DNA from: a virus
Length of the DNA: 64,000 nucleotides
Virus record (IMG/VR): IMGVR_UViG_3300023184_009074
Coordinates: 19,445-83,444 of that record
Reading direction: 5' to 3' (one strand)
Of the stretch, positions 39,767 to 47,988 are shown piece by piece (within the stretch, counting starts at the first letter, position 1; each line of letters starts with the position of its first letter). A program made the position numbers and the translations under genes. The notes beneath the pieces were generated by a model. That model did no database searches. It was not told the origin of the DNA and saw nothing but the letters and a program-made list of their open reading frames with translations.

Positions 39767-40918
39767 ATGAACAATAAAGAATTAAATATGAATAGCATAA
39801 AATCATATCTTTCAAGGGAAGATATTCAGAAGCAAATTAAAATTGCTATACAAAATCATAAAAATATAGGATCTAACACTTATGATAAATTGAAAAATCA
39901 ATTTAACATTAAAGAAAACTCATTAGTTGAAAAGGTTCATGTTCAGAATAATGAATTGTTGCAAAAAAATAACTTTCAAGTAAGAAGATCTTCTATTATT
40001 AGAAATGATTCAGATAGAGAAGAAATAAATTTTTTAAAATTTATTTCTGAATTAGATGAATTTATGAATGGTGACAAAAATGTTTATTTAACATTTGGTG
40101 GTGTTGGTGATTTATTATTACTTCTTGCTGTTTGTTACAATAACGAAAAAGCAAATATAATTTTTTTAGCAAACGATGAATCAAACCAGTTTGCTAAAAA
40201 ATTTCTAGATTATTTTAATTTAAAATATGTTACTTACAAGAATTTAATGGGAACAAAATATTGTAATACTCTTTATAAAAAAGTTACTAGTCATCCTAAT
40301 TTTACTTTATCTGCACATTTAGCAGATAGATGCGATTATGGAGATTGGAGAAAAAATACTGATAAGTATAAGAACAGATTAGTATTTGGAACAGAATGGG
40401 TTAAGCTAATAGGAATTAAAAAAAGAGATAAGAAATATGCAATAGTTTGTCCTTCTGGTTCGCATAAATGCGAACATAGAAGAAGACACTTAAATATTCA
40501 AGAATATAATACTATTGTGAAAAAGTATTTAGAAAAAGGTTATGAAGTAATTACTGCAAGTAGCAAAAATGATTTAAAAAATTTGGGATTTTATCCTAAT
40601 AAGAATTGTTATTGGCTTACAGACTCCGAACTTATTAATTACAGAGGTTTAAGTCAACAAATTGACTTTAATGTTTTTTTGCAAATTATTATTTCTTGTG
40701 ATGATTTAGTATCAATGGATACATGGATTAAAACATTTATGGCATTATGTGGTAAACCAGCACATGTTATAAAGACTAGATATAATTCTAAATATCAAGA
40801 AATAGGAAAAGAATCTTGTGATTACATATTTTTAAATAAAGATTTTTGGCCAAAACTAAAAATGCATACCTGTGAAGATTTTATTGAATATCTTGATTAT
40901 TTACCAGAAGAACTATAA
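39767..40918 (+). CDS. GT-B glycosyltransferase, heptosyltransferase (GT9)-like
   Basis: The N-terminal 90 residues are helical. Then V-Y-L-T-F-G-G-V-G-D-L-L-L-L (about 105-120) matches the G-G-x-G-D nucleotide-sugar entry of GT9 enzymes. The second Rossmann half has Y-A-I-V-C-P-S-G-S, H-R-R-R-H-L and a late V-S-M-D-T-W-I-K-T-F-M-A-L-C-G-K-P, the usual donor-site helix. GT9 enzymes add heptoses or related sugars to LPS. It converges on the gene ending at 40913. Confidence 0.75.
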   Translation: MNNKELNMNSIKSYLSREDIQKQIKIAIQNHKNIGSNTYDKLKNQFNIKENSLVEKVHVQNNELLQKNNFQVRRSSIIRNDSDREEINFLKFISELDEFMNGDKNVYLTFGGVGDLLLLLAVCYNNEKANIIFLANDESNQFAKKFLDYFNLKYVTYKNLMGTKYCNTLYKKVTSHPNFTLSAHLADRCDYGDWRKNTDKYKNRLVFGTEWVKLIGIKKRDKKYAIVCPSGSHKCEHRRRHLNIQEYNTIVKKYLEKGYEVITASSKNDLKNLGFYPNKNCYWLTDSELINYRGLSQQIDFNVFLQIIISCDDLVSMDTWIKTFMALCGKPAHVIKTRYNSKYQEIGKESCDYIFLNKDFWPKLKMHTCEDFIEYLDYLPEEL

Positions 40919-41287
40919 ATTATTATTCTCGGCAACTAAATTTTTAGTAATTACACATGTATTTTTTGCTTCTACTAAATTTAACAATTCATCATAAAAA
41001 TAAGATTTTGCTAATTCTACTGCTTCGTTTTTAGTAACAAGCTCATCTGGATTATAAAAAAAATTAGTATTGTCTTTATAAAGAACAACCATTTTATTTG
41101 TTGAATAAGGTCCACCTGTAAAAATTAACTTTCTAATGCTTATAGATTCTAATTTGCCTTTTTTTGCTTTGTAACTTAGCCACGCAATATCTCCAACATT
41201 GAATTTATGGAATATGTTAATTCTTTTAAAGTAACCAGTACACAGACCAAATCTTATTTTGCCACTGCCAGTATAATTGTAGTTCAT
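40913..41287 (-). CDS. Putative virion protein with beta-domain shared with its neighbour (124 aa)
   Basis: The opening Y-T-G-S-G-K-I-R-F-G-L-C-T-G-Y resembles the Y-D-G-Q-G-K-V-T-L-S-G-V-A-Y opening of the gene upstream. A segment F-N-V-G-D-I-A-W-L follows, then Y-N-P-D-E-L-V. These look like small beta-barrel modules with an acidic helical linker, as in phage head or tail fibres. An AATAAATA box lies 4 nt before ATG. Role inferred from sequence type only. Confidence 0.65.
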   Translation of the reverse strand: MNYNYTGSGKIRFGLCTGYFKRINIFHKFNVGDIAWLSYKAKKGKLESISIRKLIFTGGPYSTNKMVVLYKDNTNFFYNPDELVTKNEAVELAKSYFYDELLNLVEAKNTCVITKNLVAENNNL

Positions 41288-41291
41288 ATAT

Positions 41292-41299
41292 TATTTATT
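41292..41299 (-). promoter_or_regulatory. Late-type -10 box AATAAATA, 4 nt before ATG
   Basis: On the minus strand AATAAATA precedes the ATG at 41287 by four bases and overlaps the stop codon of the upstream gene. No Shine-Dalgarno. Confidence 0.5.
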
Positions 41300-42095
41300 T
41301 TAAAGATTTTTTTTTTAAATCATTTTCATTAAATATCTTTGTTGTTTTTCCATTTGTTGCTTGATATTTAATTTCATTTTTTGAATTTAAAACATTGACT
41401 ACAGTCCAAACATGTAATTTATTATCAAAACATAATTCTCCTTTGGAAAATTTATTTTTTATTAAAGATACTGATTCTAATTCATTTATTTTATCAATTA
41501 CACTTTGAATTTTTGAATTAAGATTGTTTTGATAAAAATCATCAATTTCAGATGAATCACGCAATTCGTTTTCATTAAATATTCTATTTTCTGATTTATT
41601 GCTTGCGTTAATAACAATTGAGTTATTCTGTTTCAATACTGATTTAATTTTCCATTGAATTCCGTAAACATCATATGCAATATCATCTGGTCTAAATTTA
41701 ATTGATAAACTCAATGATTCAGGTTCTGGAGTAGGTACATATGAGTTTAGTTGATTAATTTTATTGATGATTGTTTCTATTTCATTGTCTAATTTATTTT
41801 GATGTATTGCGTTAATTTCAGCAGCATTAAATAAATTAAAATTATCAAATCTAACAATATTAATTCCATTAAAAGCATCATAAAAAGAAATATTATTTTC
41901 ATAATAGACATTTACAATACGCCATTCTATTCCTTTTAAATCATAGCCAATATCGAATGGAACAAATTTTAAAATTGATCTAAATTCAAATATACTAATT
42001 GATGTGTATGCTACCCCAGAAAGGGTTACTTTGCCTTGCCCATCATAAGCAAAGCATTTCAAATTCAAATTCATTAAGTATTGAATAATATGCAT
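41295..42095 (-). CDS. Three-repeat virion-like protein (266 aa)
   Basis: An N-terminal beta segment is followed by three units of about 75 residues. Each has F-x-x-x-D-I-x-Y-D-x-x-G-I-x-W-x-I, a strand, an F-N-E-N-E-L or F-N-A-A-E-I segment, then a helix x-N-x-L-x-x-x-I-x-x-x-I-x-K-I-N-x-L. The modules look like small SH3/KOW-type barrels plus helices. The last unit lacks the helix. A Pro/Glu linker sits between units one and two. AATAAATA box 4 nt before ATG. Probably structural. Confidence 0.68.
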   Translation of the reverse strand: MHIIQYLMNLNLKCFAYDGQGKVTLSGVAYTSISIFEFRSILKFVPFDIGYDLKGIEWRIVNVYYENNISFYDAFNGINIVRFDNFNLFNAAEINAIHQNKLDNEIETIINKINQLNSYVPTPEPESLSLSIKFRPDDIAYDVYGIQWKIKSVLKQNNSIVINASNKSENRIFNENELRDSSEIDDFYQNNLNSKIQSVIDKINELESVSLIKNKFSKGELCFDNKLHVWTVVNVLNSKNEIKYQATNGKTTKIFNENDLKKKSLK

Positions 42096-42099
42096 ACTT

Positions 42100-42107
42100 T
42101 ATTTATT
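42100..42107 (-). promoter_or_regulatory. Late-type -10 box AATAAATA, 4 nt before ATG
   Basis: On the minus strand AATAAATA, AAGT, then ATG at 42095. No Shine-Dalgarno. Confidence 0.55.
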
Positions 42108-42129
42108 TAAATAAGAAAATAAAAACGAA

Positions 42130-42666
42130 TTATTCTTTTTGTCCCATGATTTTAGCGTAGACATTTTGATGGTTAGGATTATTATTTATTATTCTAACTC
42201 TAATACCGTAAGGATCTAGGGTAGATGTTATTATTTCTGCTTGAACAAATTCCATTAAAATATAAGGAACTGCACTTGAGTAAAATCCTGTAGCGATAGT
42301 AGTCGCATTAATAATATTTCCTGCATTTAATACTCCATAATCAACAACTACTTTACATGGCCCTCCAGAAGAACTTGCCATAATGCCTTTTAAATAAAGT
42401 GTTGTAGAGGGGGCTAGAGTGTAATAAATATCGCCACTTGAGTATGGAGCAACAGAATTTACTTCTCCATATTCACTTACAACTTTAGTATTATCCGTAG
42501 TTAAATTACTTGAAAATATAGTTCCTGATACTGGTTGAACAACACCGCTATTATCAACTTTTAAAGCGTTGTTAATAACAACAGCTACTAAATCAGCTTG
42601 TCCAGAATCTCCAGTGTAGCCATCTCCGAATATTGTAACGCCTAAACCAGTATTTATATCAGGCAT
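42130..42666 (-). CDS. Putative virion structural protein (178 aa)
   Basis: Beta-rich, Gly/Ser/Thr/Asn-rich and low in charge: T-I-F-G-D-G-Y-T-G-D-S-G, then S-G-D-I-Y-Y-T-L-A-P-S-T-T-L-Y-L-K-G-I. Composition is typical of phage decoration or fibre proteins. A GTAGGAAT ribosome site precedes ATG. The 137 nt upstream (42667-42803) are almost pure A/T and hold no gene. Confidence 0.65.
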   Translation of the reverse strand: MPDINTGLGVTIFGDGYTGDSGQADLVAVVINNALKVDNSGVVQPVSGTIFSSNLTTDNTKVVSEYGEVNSVAPYSSGDIYYTLAPSTTLYLKGIMASSSGGPCKVVVDYGVLNAGNIINATTIATGFYSSAVPYILMEFVQAEIITSTLDPYGIRVRIINNNPNHQNVYAKIMGQKE

Positions 42667-42803
42667 ATTATTCCTACTTTTAAATATAATATTTAATATT
42701 ATGTATTATATTATATTGAAAAATATATTTAAATATATAAATGATTTTTTAAAAATTAAATATTTTACATTGAATGTAATTGATATTTTTTTTACTTAAA
42801 TAT

Positions 42804-43409
42804 TTAAATGTTTGTAGTCTCAAATCCTAAAAGTGTTGCTTCGTAATTTGCAGCTGGAGGGTTTCCATTATACGAAGAAATTAAATTTCCAACAATTTTA
42901 ATTCTATATCCTTCTGGAATTGAGCCAATTGAAGTGGCAAGATTAAATATTCCATTTAAATTTCCCGCATTAGTTCTGTATGTGAAATATGTTTGACTAT
43001 TTAATAAATCATCTTGAATAATTAATTTATATTTAGCTGGAAGATCACCGCTTACATTAAAACCAGATATGTTAAAGCTTTTACCAGAATCAACAAGATA
43101 ATTTAAAATTATTGTATTGCTTAAAACTACATTTGTTTTTTCTTCATATATTGGAAATATATTTGTTACATGTGGAATATTTCTTGTTACTATTCCATAT
43201 TCGCAGCCTTCTGCACTAGTATTCTGAATGCTGCAAATTTCTTCTAGGTTTTCTCCACCTATTACAATTCTTGCTCTATGTCTAAGTTGAGTTGTAGGGC
43301 CAGGTCCAATCGGAAACAAAATTTTTGTTTCATCCATTATACTTCCGCCTTGTCCTGGACAAAGCTCAGTAAATGTAGACCTGTTTATTATTGGTTCATT
43401 GTTACACAT
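42804..43409 (-). CDS. Putative virion structural protein (201 aa)
   Basis: Starts M-C-N-N-E-P-I-I-N-R; a central region has H-R-A-R-I-V-I-G-G-E-N and the second half is beta-rich (S-G-F-N-V-S-G-D-L-P-A-K-Y-K-L-I-I). No family recognised. The start region is directly duplicated just upstream (43426-43455). No Shine-Dalgarno is evident. Confidence 0.65.
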   Translation of the reverse strand: MCNNEPIINRSTFTELCPGQGGSIMDETKILFPIGPGPTTQLRHRARIVIGGENLEEICSIQNTSAEGCEYGIVTRNIPHVTNIFPIYEEKTNVVLSNTIILNYLVDSGKSFNISGFNVSGDLPAKYKLIIQDDLLNSQTYFTYRTNAGNLNGIFNLATSIGSIPEGYRIKIVGNLISSYNGNPPAANYEATLLGFETTNI

Positions 43410-43455
43410 TTTTTTATTAATTCATTTATTATTAGTTCATAGTTACACATTTTTA
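43384..43455 (-). repeat. Direct duplication of a gene start (about 30 bp, about 41-bp spacing)
   Basis: TTTATTATTGGTTCATTGTT and following bases at about 43384-43413 recur with two changes at 43426-43455. The outer copy also has ATG but opens only a 20-codon frame, out of phase with the gene. It looks like a recent segmental duplication of the promoter/start region. Confidence 0.75.
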
Positions 43456-43505
43456 ATTGTCACATAATATATATTTTAATCTTATATTTTTTGGAAATTA
43501 AATTT

Positions 43506-44591
43506 ATGAACAATAGAAATTTAAAGAACATACCTTGCAATTTACTTCCTTATATAAAAGAAAATGTTATCTCTTTTCAGAGCGAAGAGCAAAAATTAGG
43601 CTGGCAAATAACTAATTTCAATATACCAGACATATGGAAATTTTCCAAAGGTGAGAATGTTAAAGTGGCAGTTTTGGATACTGGAATTGATTTAGAGCAT
43701 AGTGATTTAAAAGAAAATATAGAAAATGGTGCTAATTTTGTAGAAAAAGATTTGCCTCCTCAAGATTTTAATTCTCATGGAACTCATGTTTCAGGCATTA
43801 TTGCAGCAAAAAACAATGATTTTGGAATAGTTGGAATAGCACCTAAAGCTAAAATAATACCAATCAAAGTATTAAATAATTATGGTGCTGGAGATATGGA
43901 AGCTGTATTAAACGGTATCAATTATGCTGTAAGTGTAAAAGCAGATATTATTTGCATGTCTTTGGGAACAAGAGATCCAATCGAAGAAATTAGAGTTGCA
44001 ATAGAAAATGCAGCAAAGAATAATACTGTTTGTTTTGTTGCTGCTGGAAATGCAGGTAATACAGAGCAGCTTTTATATCCTGCTGCATATACAGAAGCTA
44101 TATCAATTGGTGCCGTAGATGAGAATTGCTTAAGAGCAAGTTTTAGTTGTACAGGGCCAAACTTAGATTTTGTAGCACCTGGCGTTAAAATTTACAGTAG
44201 TGTTCCAAAAAATACTTATGCTTACATGAGTGGATCTAGCATGGCATGCCCATTTGCTGTTGGTGTAGCAGCGTTAATTTTATCTTCTAAAAGAAATATT
44301 GATCCAAATGCTACAATGAATGCAGATGATTACAGAGAGGTTTTCAAGGAAAATTCTAAGACTGTGAAAAATTTAGAAGAATTATTGGCAAAGCAAGGAA
44401 CTTCTAGATTTTGGCAAGGCATGGGTATTATAAATCCAGAAAGTTTTTCAGAATGGGTAGAGCTTAAGAACATTGAAACAATCAGAGAGAAAATTACAAA
44501 TTTAATAGATTTGATTAATATGATTAAAAATAAATCAAATTTAAGTAGAATAATTAAAGAAAAAGATTTACTTGTTTCAAAATTAAATTAA
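43506..44591 (+). CDS. Subtilisin-like serine protease (S8 family)
   Basis: A complete catalytic triad is visible: Asp in V-L-D-T-G-I-D (about residue 58), His in S-H-G-T-H-V-S-G (about 91) and Ser in S-G-S-S-M-A-C-P (about 245), with oxyanion Asn in A-A-G-N-A-G-N (about 181). There is no signal peptide, only a short N-terminal extension, so it probably acts inside the cell or virion. The ATG at 43506 has GGA about 10 nt upstream; an in-frame TTG lies at 43491. A C-terminal helical extension (about 295-361) is extra to the family. It converges on a McsA-like gene. Confidence 0.92.
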   Translation: MNNRNLKNIPCNLLPYIKENVISFQSEEQKLGWQITNFNIPDIWKFSKGENVKVAVLDTGIDLEHSDLKENIENGANFVEKDLPPQDFNSHGTHVSGIIAAKNNDFGIVGIAPKAKIIPIKVLNNYGAGDMEAVLNGINYAVSVKADIICMSLGTRDPIEEIRVAIENAAKNNTVCFVAAGNAGNTEQLLYPAAYTEAISIGAVDENCLRASFSCTGPNLDFVAPGVKIYSSVPKNTYAYMSGSSMACPFAVGVAALILSSKRNIDPNATMNADDYREVFKENSKTVKNLEELLAKQGTSRFWQGMGIINPESFSEWVELKNIETIREKITNLIDLINMIKNKSNLSRIIKEKDLLVSKLN

Positions 44592-45037
44592 TTATTTTTT
44601 ATGTTTTTTATTATTTCTTTAATGTGAGTAGATTCTTCTTTGTTTTTAAATAATTTTTCTAAATCATTTATTACATGAGAAACAAGTATAGATTCTTTTT
44701 TATTTAATGCTATTTTACCAGTGTGTTTTTTTGAACCATGATAAGATTCTAGTATTTCTTCAAAATCTTTCTTGAAATAAACATAGCACAAAGAGCATCC
44801 TGCTCTTTTTTTACAAATATCAATAATATTTGATTGGCATTCGGGACATCTTTTTTCTATTTTATTACTTAATTCATTTCGTTCAGTTTCTATTAAATTA
44901 TTATTTTTTTTTATTTTGTATATACATTCCTCACAGCAGTTGTGATTTTTTTCTTTTCCATCTTCTAGCGTTAAATGAATAACTACATTTTTAATGTTAA
45001 GACATTTTGTTTTATCAAAAAAACATATATCATTCAT
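44588..45037 (-). CDS. McsA-like zinc protein (Clp protease adaptor/activator family)
   Basis: C-P-E-C (64-67), C-x-x-C in A-G-C-S-L-C (81-84) and the following Y-F-K-K-D-F-E-E-I-L-E-S-Y-H-G-S-K-K-H-T-G-K match the characteristic zinc region of bacterial McsA, where G-C-x-x-C-Y-x-x-F and H-G-x-x-x-H-x-G-K are hallmarks. McsA activates the arginine kinase McsB and links to ClpC. An N-terminal C-C-E-E-C group (34-38) provides additional ligands. The C-terminal helix is present but a classic UVR motif is not clear. It overlaps the next gene upstream by 8 nt. Confidence 0.75.
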   Translation of the reverse strand: MNDICFFDKTKCLNIKNVVIHLTLEDGKEKNHNCCEECIYKIKKNNNLIETERNELSNKIEKRCPECQSNIIDICKKRAGCSLCYVYFKKDFEEILESYHGSKKHTGKIALNKKESILVSHVINDLEKLFKNKEESTHIKEIIKNIKNN

Positions 45038-45491
45038 TTTTAATTCCTAAAAAGATTTCTTTATCCAATTCAGTAAACCACTCTGGCTTTATTGCATAAA
45101 GATAAATTTTTAATTTTTTATCAATATTATCAAGATCTTTTATTGCATTTTTATAATTATAAATTAATTTTTGGTCTTCGTCTTTATTTTCTTTATTAAG
45201 GTCAGTAATTTTATTAGACAAAGCAGTTTTACATGACTTAACAATAATTTGTTTTATGATATTTTTTTTTATGTCATCAAACTCATCGTATTTTATTATT
45301 TTATTATTTTTAGAGGCTTCCGATGAATTCCAAAACTTTTCATCGTTAAAATTATTTTTTATTTTTAAATAAGTACTATAGGTATCATCTTTTTTAAAAT
45401 CAGTTTCGTTTTCTTGAAATCTTGCAAATAAATGTGGAATTAAAAATATTATTATCAATACAGTAAAATAAACTTTTCTTGATTCTATCAT
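45030..45491 (-). CDS. Signal-peptide or membrane-anchored protein (153 aa)
   Basis: The N-terminus M-I-E-S-R-K-V-Y-F-T-V-L-I-I-I-F-L-I-P-H is a signal peptide or anchor ending near L-F-A-R. The rest is a charged, helical, Lys/Asp/Asn-rich domain with one Cys. It would sit in the periplasm or outside the membrane. AAAGGATAAAT precedes ATG. It is cotranscribed with the McsA-like gene (8-nt overlap). Confidence 0.72.
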   Translation of the reverse strand: MIESRKVYFTVLIIIFLIPHLFARFQENETDFKKDDTYSTYLKIKNNFNDEKFWNSSEASKNNKIIKYDEFDDIKKNIIKQIIVKSCKTALSNKITDLNKENKDEDQKLIYNYKNAIKDLDNIDKKLKIYLYAIKPEWFTELDKEIFLGIKNE

Positions 45492-45497
45492 AATTAT

Positions 45498-46322
45498 TTA
45501 TCCTTTGAATTCAATTAAAGCTTTTGTAATAATACTGCATCCATCATTTTCAATTGGTACAATACCAGAAAAAACTTGTCTTCGCAACCAAATAGGCAAA
45601 AAATCACCTACTTCTAAGAATACAAATTCAATTTTTGTTCCTCCATCTAAAAAATCAATTTTAGAAGGCGATTGCAAAGTATTATTTAATTTTTCTTGAA
45701 TGCAATTAACAGGACTACCATTTTGTTTTTTTATAATTGTTATTATTGGAACAGGAGTAAGCGTATAGCTTTCAACTTTTATTAATGGTTGTTGTTTATA
45801 TCCTGAACTTCCTTGAAAATAAATAATTAAAACACTATTTCCATTTGCGTAACTTCCATTAACTGTAACATCTTTTAAATTAAAGATTTTATTAATTGAT
45901 TTTTGAAAATTATTTACAAAAATATTAATATTTGTATTATATTTAACAATAAAGTTTCTACTATTAAATGAGAATGTTAATGATTGATCATTAATAAAAT
46001 CACCTCCAGTTATTGTTATTGTTTGAATATCGTTTTTAAAATTAAAACCAAGACTAAATATTGCACCTTTAAAAAAATCATCTAGGACAACAGATAAATT
46101 GTGAATTCTTTTGTTTGATATGTTTTCCAAATACACACATCTATAGTCAATTAGCCCTTGATTGTAATCAGATTCAGTAACATTATTGAAAATGTTTTGT
46201 TTGAAATTACTTACATTATAATTACTTATGTCGCCACCGATAGATTTATTTGAATCTTCGTTATCGAAACCACCTGAATATTTATATTTTAAAATATTAC
46301 TCAAATCATTATCTTTGGTCAT
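45498..46322 (-). CDS. Putative virion structural protein (274 aa)
   Basis: N-terminal Y-S-G-G-F-D-N-E-D-S-N-K-S-I-G-G-D-I-S and N-I-F-N-N-V-T-x-x-x-x-x-x-G-L-I-D-Y-R-C-V-Y-L-E-N form a pattern I associate with tail/baseplate-type phage proteins. The centre is beta-rich and the end is compact (V-G-D-F-L-P-I-W-L-R-R). An exact TATAAATA box lies 4 nt before ATG. Confidence 0.68.
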   Translation of the reverse strand: MTKDNDLSNILKYKYSGGFDNEDSNKSIGGDISNYNVSNFKQNIFNNVTESDYNQGLIDYRCVYLENISNKRIHNLSVVLDDFFKGAIFSLGFNFKNDIQTITITGGDFINDQSLTFSFNSRNFIVKYNTNINIFVNNFQKSINKIFNLKDVTVNGSYANGNSVLIIYFQGSSGYKQQPLIKVESYTLTPVPIITIIKKQNGSPVNCIQEKLNNTLQSPSKIDFLDGGTKIEFVFLEVGDFLPIWLRRQVFSGIVPIENDGCSIITKALIEFKG

Positions 46323-46326
46323 ATTT

Positions 46327-46334
46327 TATTTATA
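46327..46334 (-). promoter_or_regulatory. Exact T4-type late -10 box TATAAATA, 4 nt before ATG
   Basis: On the minus strand TATAAATA, AAAT, then ATG at 46322. It is identical to the T4 late promoter consensus and leaves no room for a ribosome site. Confidence 0.6.
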
Positions 46335-46411
46335 AAAAGATTGATTTTTTTTGTTTTAGATTATTATATATGTTATAATAATATATTAAATTTCAAAATT
46401 AGGAGACTATT

Positions 46412-47272
46412 TTGATCATTGGCACAAATTCAAGCTTTTTTGTGACTCAAAATAACTCTTTTATAAATTCTTATAATGTTATTGAGCAATTAAATAAAAA
46501 AAACAAACCGCTTCATTTGCCAAATTACACTTACAACTTTTTTTATTTTGCATTACGCTTTAAAGCAACTTCAGAATATGACTTTATTAAAAAAATAAGC
46601 GAAAATATTAATGTTTTAAGTGACAGCTTAAATTTAATTAATGCAGAAATATCCTATGCTAAGTTTTTAGAATTAGAAGAAAATGTAGATTTTTATAACA
46701 AACAAAGTGAATTACAAGAATGCAATGATAATATTAATAAAATTAAAAATATTTATGAAATGAATATTTTTAATAAAAATGTTTATAAAAGTATTATTAT
46801 GCCTTCATTAAGTTCTTTGACAATTAACAGTGACTTGTTTTTAAACAATATAAACTGTGATATATTTGTAAAATTATTAGATTTATTCTTAGCTGTTCCA
46901 ATGTATTTTATTGATGATGATCATGATCAAGTCATAAGAAAAAAATTCTTTCAAGCTGGAGATTATTCAAAATATGGAAGTGAAATATCATATTATTTCT
47001 TAAGCAATTTTTGGCTTAAATCAGAAAATAGTAATATTGCAAAACTGATATATGAAATTATTTCTTTTTGTTATTCATGTTTAGAAAGTGGAGATTATCA
47101 TAAGTTTTATGATACATCAAAAGATTATGTTAATGTTTTTGGATATGATTATTTTGAACTAGCAGTTGCCTTGAATAAAAGTGATTTTGTCAAAATTAAA
47201 AAATATTTAGCCTTCATTTATAACTTTTTACCTGAGCATATAATTGCAGAAATTGAAAACAATAGATATTAA
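46412..47272 (+). CDS. Hypothetical protein (286 aa, TTG start)
   Basis: A strong AGGAG lies 6 nt before TTG at 46412. Mostly helical, Asn/Tyr/Phe-rich, soluble; includes Y-F-I-D-D-D-H-D-Q near residue 170. No transmembrane segment and no family recognised. It converges on the prim-pol-like gene with a 4-nt overlap. Confidence 0.72.
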   Translation: MIIGTNSSFFVTQNNSFINSYNVIEQLNKKNKPLHLPNYTYNFFYFALRFKATSEYDFIKKISENINVLSDSLNLINAEISYAKFLELEENVDFYNKQSELQECNDNINKIKNIYEMNIFNKNVYKSIIMPSLSSLTINSDLFLNNINCDIFVKLLDLFLAVPMYFIDDDHDQVIRKKFFQAGDYSKYGSEISYYFLSNFWLKSENSNIAKLIYEIISFCYSCLESGDYHKFYDTSKDYVNVFGYDYFELAVALNKSDFVKIKKYLAFIYNFLPEHIIAEIENNRY

Positions 47273-47904
47273 TCAATTTTTCTGCATGGTTTACAACGCC
47301 ATTTTTCAGGCTTAGATAAAATATTGCTTATTAAATTTTCATTTAATAGCTTTTTTTTCCTGCATCTACTACACCAAATAACAGATAATCCTTCACCTCT
47401 TGCTTTTTGCTTAAATATTCTTTTAAGTGAAGGAAGGTTGTGAAACTTTGCGAATTCAATTGGTATTTCTGGTAAATCATTATAATGTACTAGATCCTCT
47501 ATCCAAGCATAGCCTTTTTCTGAATTTACATTACTAGGCGGAACTACAGATTGGTGGCAATATCCTCTAATTTCAATTCTTCCAATTTGAATTCTTGATA
47601 TATTCCTAAAGGTATTTTTGAATAAATGATGATAAGATTTTTTGCTTTTGTAAATAGGATGATTAATCATCATAAAGTTATTGTTTAATATTTCGTTTGC
47701 TTCTTCTGAGTCACCTTCTATATCAACTATTTTCCCAAGCAGCAAGCCAATGTTGTATTTCTTTCCATTATCTAATAATGGCAAATAATTATTATGATTG
47801 TAGTTTTTTTGCCACTTGAAAAATATTGGAACTTTTGCACCATAATGCAAAAGTATTGGTTGATAGCCAAAATCAAGATATTTTATAAATGCTTCTTTGA
47901 TCAT
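47269..47904 (-). CDS. Prim-pol-like domain protein with C-terminal zinc motif (211 aa)
   Basis: The pattern resembles the N-terminal bifunctional primase/polymerase domain: G-A-K-V-P-I-F-F-K-W near residue 23-32, N-I-G-L-L-L-G-K-I-V-D-I-E-G-D (about 51-65, acidic metal site), H-H-L-F, and I-E-I-R-G-Y...V-V-P-P-S-N-V-N...Y-A-W. The C-terminus has C-S-R-C and C-K-P-C, probably one zinc site. No helicase domain is attached. It could prime DNA or be a degenerate relative; the acidic pair is D-I-E rather than D-x-D. Confidence 0.65.
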   Translation of the reverse strand: MIKEAFIKYLDFGYQPILLHYGAKVPIFFKWQKNYNHNNYLPLLDNGKKYNIGLLLGKIVDIEGDSEEANEILNNNFMMINHPIYKSKKSYHHLFKNTFRNISRIQIGRIEIRGYCHQSVVPPSNVNSEKGYAWIEDLVHYNDLPEIPIEFAKFHNLPSLKRIFKQKARGEGLSVIWCSRCRKKKLLNENLISNILSKPEKWRCKPCRKID

Positions 47905-47943
47905 AAAAGCATTTTAAGTAAATAAAAATAAAAAGCAAATAAA

Positions 47944-47970
47944 AAAGCCCTGTGGATTACACAGGGCTTT
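47944..47970 (-). terminator. Hairpin terminator
   Basis: AAAGCCCTGTG (47944-47954) pairs with CACAGGGCTTT (47960-47970) around GATTA. It lies downstream of the minus-strand stop at 47989. Confidence 0.9.
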
Positions 47971-47988
47971 AAAGTTATTAATTAATAA

